From assembly GCF_025567165.1 (NCBI RefSeq), contig NZ_JAOQKC010000011.1, positions 55,002 to 119,001 of the forward strand: DNA of 64,000 nt. The letters are read 5' to 3'. Origin of the DNA: Laedolimicola ammoniilytica (GTDB lineage Bacteria; Bacillota; Clostridia; Lachnospirales; Lachnospiraceae). The notes under the pieces are model-generated. The model was not told where the DNA came from. It was given only the letters and a program-made list of their open reading frames with translations, and did not search any database. This document shows, piece after piece, positions 60,238 through 64,000 of this stretch. The first letter of the stretch is position 1. Each line of letters opens with the position of its first letter. A program made the translations under genes and the position numbers.

Positions 60238-60780
60238 TTAGTAATTTTCTTTCCGAACCTCGAAATAGTTCTGCGGATAGTTGCAGACCGGACATACCTT
60301 CGGGGCCTCGGTGCCTGCTACGATATGGCCACAGTTCCGGCACTCCCAGATCTGAACGCCGCTCTTCTCAAATACCTGACGGGTCTCCACGTTCTTCAGC
60401 AGCGCGCGGTATCTTTCCTCGTGGGTCTTCTCAATAGCTCCTACGCCGCGGAACTTCTCCGCCAGCTGCTGAAATCCCTCTTCCTCGGCCTCTTTCGCCA
60501 TGCGCTCGTACATATCCGTCCACTCGGCATTCTCGCCCTCTGCCGCGTGAAGCAGGTTCTCAGAGGTATCGCCCAGCTCACCCAGCTCCTTGAACCAGAG
60601 CTTCGCATGCTCCTTCTCGTTCTCTGCTGTCTTCAGAAACAGCTCCGCGATCTGCTCATAGCCCGCTTTCTTCGCCACAGACGCGAAATAAGTGTACTTA
60701 TTGCGCACCTGGGACTCGCCCGCAAAGGCCTCCCACAGATTCTTTTCGGTTTTTGTTCCGACGTACTTATTGGTTCCCAT
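60238..60780 (-). CDS. rbr: Rubrerythrin
   Basis: The 180-residue protein has an N-terminal ferritin-like diiron domain (EAFAGESQVRNKYTYFA, ENEKEHAKLWFKEL, EKTHEERYRAL) and a C-terminal rubredoxin domain with CRNCGH and CPVCNY. It reduces hydrogen peroxide in the cytoplasm of anaerobes, using electrons through the rubredoxin part. GGAGA lies seven bases before the ATG. It is monocistronic and preceded by a PerR-like dyad. Confidence 0.96.
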   Translation of the reverse strand: MGTNKYVGTKTEKNLWEAFAGESQVRNKYTYFASVAKKAGYEQIAELFLKTAENEKEHAKLWFKELGELGDTSENLLHAAEGENAEWTDMYERMAKEAEEEGFQQLAEKFRGVGAIEKTHEERYRALLKNVETRQVFEKSGVQIWECRNCGHIVAGTEAPKVCPVCNYPQNYFEVRKENY

Positions 60781-60808
60781 GATGTAATCTCCTTTCTTTT
60801 TATTTTAA

Positions 60809-60821
60809 AATAGTAACTATT
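60809..60821. promoter_or_regulatory. PerR-like dyad upstream of rubrerythrin
   Basis: AATAGT-A-ACTATT is a perfect 6-1-6 dyad with the geometry of PerR boxes (TTATAAT-N-ATTATAA). It is 28-41 bp upstream of the rubrerythrin ATG. PerR control of rubrerythrin is known in clostridia, so this is plausible, but the match is to the shape rather than the full consensus. Confidence 0.45.
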
Positions 60822-60875
60822 ACTGTTATATGCATGTAGCATATTCTAAAGAGTCCGTCAACTACTATTTTTCCC

Positions 60876-60930
60876 AAAAATAAGACCGTCCATTCCTGGG
60901 AAATTTTTTCAGGAATGACGGTCTTATTTT
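60876..60930. terminator. Bidirectional terminator between GPH transporter and rubrerythrin
   Basis: Stem AAAATAAGACCGTC..ATTCCTG / CAGGAAT.GACGGTCTTATTTT with one bulge. On the minus strand it follows the GPH transporter stop by 16 bp. Confidence 0.85.
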
Positions 60931-60946
60931 CAGTATTTCTATACCG

Positions 60947-62362
60947 CTATACGTTCTTATTTGCCCGGCGCTCCTTCAGCTCCGCACGCATCTTCGTGTT
61001 GAACTCACCATGCAGCGGATAAGCCTTCAGCATGATGAAGCAGAGGATGCCCATGGCGAATAGGGGCCAGATGCAGATATCCACTACCATGGACTTCAGC
61101 TGCGGGGTTACAATGCTGTAGTTTACATAACCTACCGCCGCCAGCGCGATACCTACGACCAGGGTGGAGACAGAACCGCTCAGCTTCTTCAGAAGGGTTA
61201 CGGCACTGTTCACAAACGCAGCCTGTGCGGTGTGGAACTTCCACTCGGTGTAGTCTGCCACATCCATGATAAACGCTACGATAGCGATATTGGCCACGAT
61301 ATTGCCGAACGCACCAAATGCGGTCAGTACCAGGAAGATCATCAGGATCTTGGAGTTGTACTGATAGGTCTCAGCCAGCAGGGTACCTCTCATAACCAGA
61401 TAGCCGATGGGCTGAATCAGGTAGATACCAAGGCCGAGCATCGCCATGGTACGCTTCTCCATCTTCTTCAGGATACCCGGAACAAACGGGATAACACCAA
61501 TGGAAAATACCAGGCTGATAACGCCGGAAAGCGCGATGATGTCAGTGCTTCCCAGGGCAATACGGTAGAAATAAATGTTCGCCGCATTGATGGTATTCAT
61601 CATCAGGAACAGAGTTCCATAGGCGCCTGCTGCCAGAAGCAGCGGCTTGTTATGTACGACGATATGCAGCTGATCCTTCCAGGTAAACCGCTCCGGTTCA
61701 GGCAGGCTGTTGTAGTAATCCTTCTTCCGGACGCCCACACAGCAGGCCAGACCACCGATAATATCACAGACAGCGACAATGGCAGCGATGGTCAGCCAGC
61801 CCTTTGCTTCTGTAGCCGCGCCATTGACGATGGGCATAACCAGAATGGAAACCACGATGGCGCTTCCGGTTCCGAACAGCTGACGGTAGGTCAGCAAACG
61901 GTTACGCTGATGCGGGTCTGCACTCATAACGCTGTTCAGCGCCTGCCAGGATACCGTAAACATGGTCTGCACCCAGCAGTAGATAAACATCACCAGGAAA
62001 AAATAACCTGCGTTCATGGCTCCCGTAAATCCCGGATTTACAAAGCACAAAATAGTAATAATTCCTAATAAAATGCTGCCCCAGAACATCCAGGGACGGT
62101 ATTTACCCATACGCTTCGTGTTGGTACGATCCGCCAGAACCGCGATAATTGGGTCGTTGATAGCGTCCCAGATAACCATGATGGTCATCAGCGCGCCCGC
62201 GATAGCCGGGTTAATCTTGGCGATATCTGTCATAAAGGACAGCTGATAGCTGCTTCGCAGCTGATTGTTCATATTGGCGGGCAATGCGCCCATGCCGTAG
62301 GCAAATACATGGCTGTGGGTCAGTTTTTCCGGATCATCCTCTTTTGTTTTCTTCTGAAACAT
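60947..62362 (-). CDS. GPH (MFS) family sodium/cation symporter
   Basis: The 471-residue membrane protein has about twelve helices and the GPH-family segment IWDAINDPIIAVLADRTNTK (charged D-x-x-DP motif of cation-sugar symporters). FTWKDQLHIVVHNKPLL occupies the middle cytoplasmic loop. GPH carriers import sugars or glycosides with Na+ or H+; some members carry other compounds. It is 21 bp downstream of an M20 hydrolase in the same operon, so the substrate might be an N-acyl amino acid or peptide-like compound rather than a sugar. Confidence 0.88.
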   Translation of the reverse strand: MFQKKTKEDDPEKLTHSHVFAYGMGALPANMNNQLRSSYQLSFMTDIAKINPAIAGALMTIMVIWDAINDPIIAVLADRTNTKRMGKYRPWMFWGSILLGIITILCFVNPGFTGAMNAGYFFLVMFIYCWVQTMFTVSWQALNSVMSADPHQRNRLLTYRQLFGTGSAIVVSILVMPIVNGAATEAKGWLTIAAIVAVCDIIGGLACCVGVRKKDYYNSLPEPERFTWKDQLHIVVHNKPLLLAAGAYGTLFLMMNTINAANIYFYRIALGSTDIIALSGVISLVFSIGVIPFVPGILKKMEKRTMAMLGLGIYLIQPIGYLVMRGTLLAETYQYNSKILMIFLVLTAFGAFGNIVANIAIVAFIMDVADYTEWKFHTAQAAFVNSAVTLLKKLSGSVSTLVVGIALAAVGYVNYSIVTPQLKSMVVDICIWPLFAMGILCFIMLKAYPLHGEFNTKMRAELKERRANKNV

Positions 62363-62383
62363 ACTCCCTCTCCTCTTCCTCTT

Positions 62384-63559
62384 TTATGCGTGCTCTTCCA
62401 ACCAGCGCTGCGCGCAGTGTGCAAGATATGCCGCGCCTCTGGGCAGAACTTCCTCATTGAACTGTACCTTGGGATTATGAGCGGAATATGCACCGCGCTC
62501 ATCCATATAGCCGCTGGACAGATACATAAAAGTGGACGGTACCTGTTCTGCCACAAATGCGAAGTCCTCCGACGCGCTTGCGGAGATATTCGGATATTCC
62601 ATGGTTTCCGGCAGCTTCAGCTCACGCATATAGCCTACAAACTCTTTCGTAGTAGACGGATCACAGATAAGCGGCGGTCCGCCTGCGCTGATTTCCACTT
62701 CTGTATCTGCCCCGTATACCTTTGCGGTAGCCTCTGCAACTTCTTTTACGCGCTTCATCAGCTTCTGCTGTGCCTCTTTTGTGTCCGCACGCAAAGTTCC
62801 TGTCAGCTCCGCCTCTTCCGGGATGATATTCATGGCTGTTCCTGCATGGAAGGTTCCCACGGTAATAACACAGGCATCATGGGGATCAAATTCTCTTGCG
62901 ATAATTTCCTGAAGCGCGATGATAATGTGTGCCCCGATGCTGATAGGGTCAATACAATTCTGAGGAAGCGCTCCATGACCGCCTTTTCCCTTAACCTTGA
63001 TTTTCAGTGAATTATTAGAAAACATCATGGTGGAATTATCATTATACATAAACATACCGATGGGCAACTGACCCGGTCCCACATGATATGCAAGAGCTGC
63101 GTCTACCTTCGGATTCTCCAGAATTCCATGTTCCAGCATATTCAGACTTCCGTTCAGGCACTCTTCTCCGGGCTGGAACATCAGCTTGATGGTTCCCTTC
63201 AGCTCGCTTTCATGTTCTTTGAGCATCTTCGCCGCACCCAGAAGCATAGTAGCGTGCATGTCATGACCGCAGCAGTGCGCTGCCTTCGGATCCTTGGAAG
63301 CAAAGGGAAGTCCACTCTCCTCCGGCATAGCCAATGCGTCCATATCCGCTCTCAGAAGCAACACCTTGCCGCCCTTTCCGATAAGTCCGGTCACGCCCTC
63401 GCCGCAGCGCTGCGGTTCGATTCCGTACTCTCTTAATTTTTCTTCAATGAACGCTCTTGTCTTCGGAAGCGTCAGTCCGACCTCTGCATTTTCATGGAGA
63501 TAACGACGGTTGGCTACCAACTCGTCCTTCATCTCCAAAGCTCTGTCATAATAGCTCAT
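62384..63559 (-). CDS. M20-family amidohydrolase (N-acyl amino acid hydrolase-like)
   Basis: The 391-residue metal hydrolase has LLLRADMDALAMPE, HCCGHDMHATMLLGAA (metal ligands), FQPGEE and GHGALPQ in the dimerisation lid. This is the layout of M20D amidohydrolases (hippurate, N-acetyl-L-amino acid or indole-acetyl-amino-acid hydrolases). No signal peptide is seen, so it acts in the cytoplasm. The GPH symporter follows 21 bp downstream and could bring its substrate in. The exact N-acyl compound is unknown. Confidence 0.9.
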   Translation of the reverse strand: MSYYDRALEMKDELVANRRYLHENAEVGLTLPKTRAFIEEKLREYGIEPQRCGEGVTGLIGKGGKVLLLRADMDALAMPEESGLPFASKDPKAAHCCGHDMHATMLLGAAKMLKEHESELKGTIKLMFQPGEECLNGSLNMLEHGILENPKVDAALAYHVGPGQLPIGMFMYNDNSTMMFSNNSLKIKVKGKGGHGALPQNCIDPISIGAHIIIALQEIIAREFDPHDACVITVGTFHAGTAMNIIPEEAELTGTLRADTKEAQQKLMKRVKEVAEATAKVYGADTEVEISAGGPPLICDPSTTKEFVGYMRELKLPETMEYPNISASASEDFAFVAEQVPSTFMYLSSGYMDERGAYSAHNPKVQFNEEVLPRGAAYLAHCAQRWLEEHA

Positions 63560-63749
63560 GTTCTACCTCCTACCGTCCTGGCATGTGGATTTTTAAAGCC
63601 TTAATGCACAATTATATACACCTTTTTGTGATACGTCAATGCTTTAGCGAGTAAAATTATCAGATATTTTTTTCACAATCTATAGTTTTTCCCACTTTAC
63701 TGATTTTCAGTCTTTTTTCAAGAATTAGTTTCTCTTTTGCAATTCTCTA

Positions 63750-63779
63750 TAAAAAAAGAATGTGCCATTGGCACATTCT
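63750..63779 (-). terminator. Minus-strand intrinsic terminator
   Basis: AGAATGTGCC / GGCACATTCT stem with a 3-nt loop, followed on the minus strand by TTTTTTT. It should end a transcript from beyond the right edge. Confidence 0.8.
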
Positions 63780-63836
63780 CGCGCCGAGGCGCGGTTGCTT
63801 CAGCAACCATCTACCACTGCGCCGAGTGCGCATCTC
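63780..63836. repeat. Tandem short hairpins with a 19-bp sequence shared with 22805-22823
   Basis: Three stems stand in a row: CGCGCC / GGCGCG (63780-63793), GGTTGCT / AGCAACC (63793-63808), and TGCGC / GCGCA (63818-63832). CTGCGCCGAGTGCGCATCT (63817-63835) occurs again exactly at 22805-22823, on the same strand, upstream of the HtrA-like gene. Confidence 0.7.
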
Positions 63837-63940
63837 CCAGATTGGTTTTTTGCTCTATAGGAATCATAGCTTTCGTGTTTTAATGTAACACAGTGTTTCC
63901 TAATATAAGAAAGGGGCTGTGAAAAAACATAACCTATAAA

Positions 63941-63986
63941 AAAGAAGGACCAAGGATTCATAATGAATCCAAGGTCCTCTTTTTGT
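63941..63986. terminator. Bidirectional terminator near the right edge
   Basis: GGACC-AA-GGATTCAT / ATGAATCC-AA-GGTCC, followed by TTTTTG on the plus strand and TTCTTTTTT on the minus strand. Confidence 0.8.
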
Positions 63987-64000
63987 GTTAAAATTAATCT

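Larger units (their letters stand above)
63560..64000. other. Non-coding region with hairpins, between the M20 gene and the right edge
   Basis: AT-rich, no protein gene recognised. It holds the M20 gene's promoter region, a minus-strand terminator (63750-63779), a set of GC-rich short stems (63780-63836), and a further bidirectional terminator (63941-63986). Confidence 0.6.

Noticed and set aside
1..64000. CRISPR array, tRNA/rRNA genes, IS elements or prophage
   Set aside because: No regularly spaced repeats, no transposase or integrase genes and no tRNA-like cloverleaf were recognised in the window.

Overview
The window looks like chromosomal DNA from an anaerobic gut Firmicute of the Lachnospiraceae type. 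The grounds are: moderate GC, strong GGAGG ribosome binding sites with some TTG/GTG starts, many U-tailed hairpin terminators, rubrerythrin, and the neighbourhood uvrB-uvrA-murB-rapZ-whiA-Crh-like HPr. The species cannot be fixed from the sequence alone. I saw no rRNA, tRNA, CRISPR array, transposase or prophage genes.

Region by region. (1) 1-5900: a minus-strand operon for an Opp/Dpp/Nik-type ABC importer (two permeases, lipoprotein receptor, two ATPases) followed by a zinc deacylase cut by the window edge. It has a consensus promoter, a cobalamin riboswitch and a leader terminator, so it is very probably shut off by B12. (2) 5977-8758: a plus-strand cluster with a two-part threonine/serine exporter, a methyltransferase and a YbaK-type editing deacylase. 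(3) 8961-11231: a J-domain protein overlapping a DUF5685-type protein, then a divergent zinc-ribbon protein. (4) 11331-17326: a cellobiose-type PTS operon (EIIB, EIIC, EIIA, 6-phospho-beta-glucosidase, cytidine deaminase) divergent from a PRD/EIIA-domain activator. (5) 17377-27481: an AAA-ATPase/nuclease-like protein, an RNA methyltransferase, YhaM, a catalytically degenerate HtrA, then MutS2 and a two-component system.

(6) 27538-36334: a nine-gene rare-sugar operon with an RpiR-type regulator, RPE-like epimerase, FGGY kinase, two SIS isomerases, a tagatose/allulose-3-epimerase-like protein and an Rbs-type ABC transporter. It resembles the E. coli allose operon in logic but has different enzymes. 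(7) 36764-43707: an aconitase-family protein with a strongly structured leader, a two-component system and a DegV protein. (8) 43785-56670: housekeeping genes (nadE, hslO, a methyltransferase, HPr/Crh-like, whiA, rapZ, murB, uvrA, uvrB) and a LysR regulator. uvrB has a good LexA box. (9) 56862-64000: malic enzyme, an ECF sigma factor fused to a membrane and extracytoplasmic domain, rubrerythrin, a GPH symporter paired with an M20 amidohydrolase, and a hairpin-rich tail.

The best candidates for new biology are the B12-riboswitch-controlled importer/deacylase operon, the rare-sugar operon, the sigma-factor/membrane fusion, the inactive HtrA, and the whiA/Crh-like overlap in which HPr His15 is replaced by Glu.
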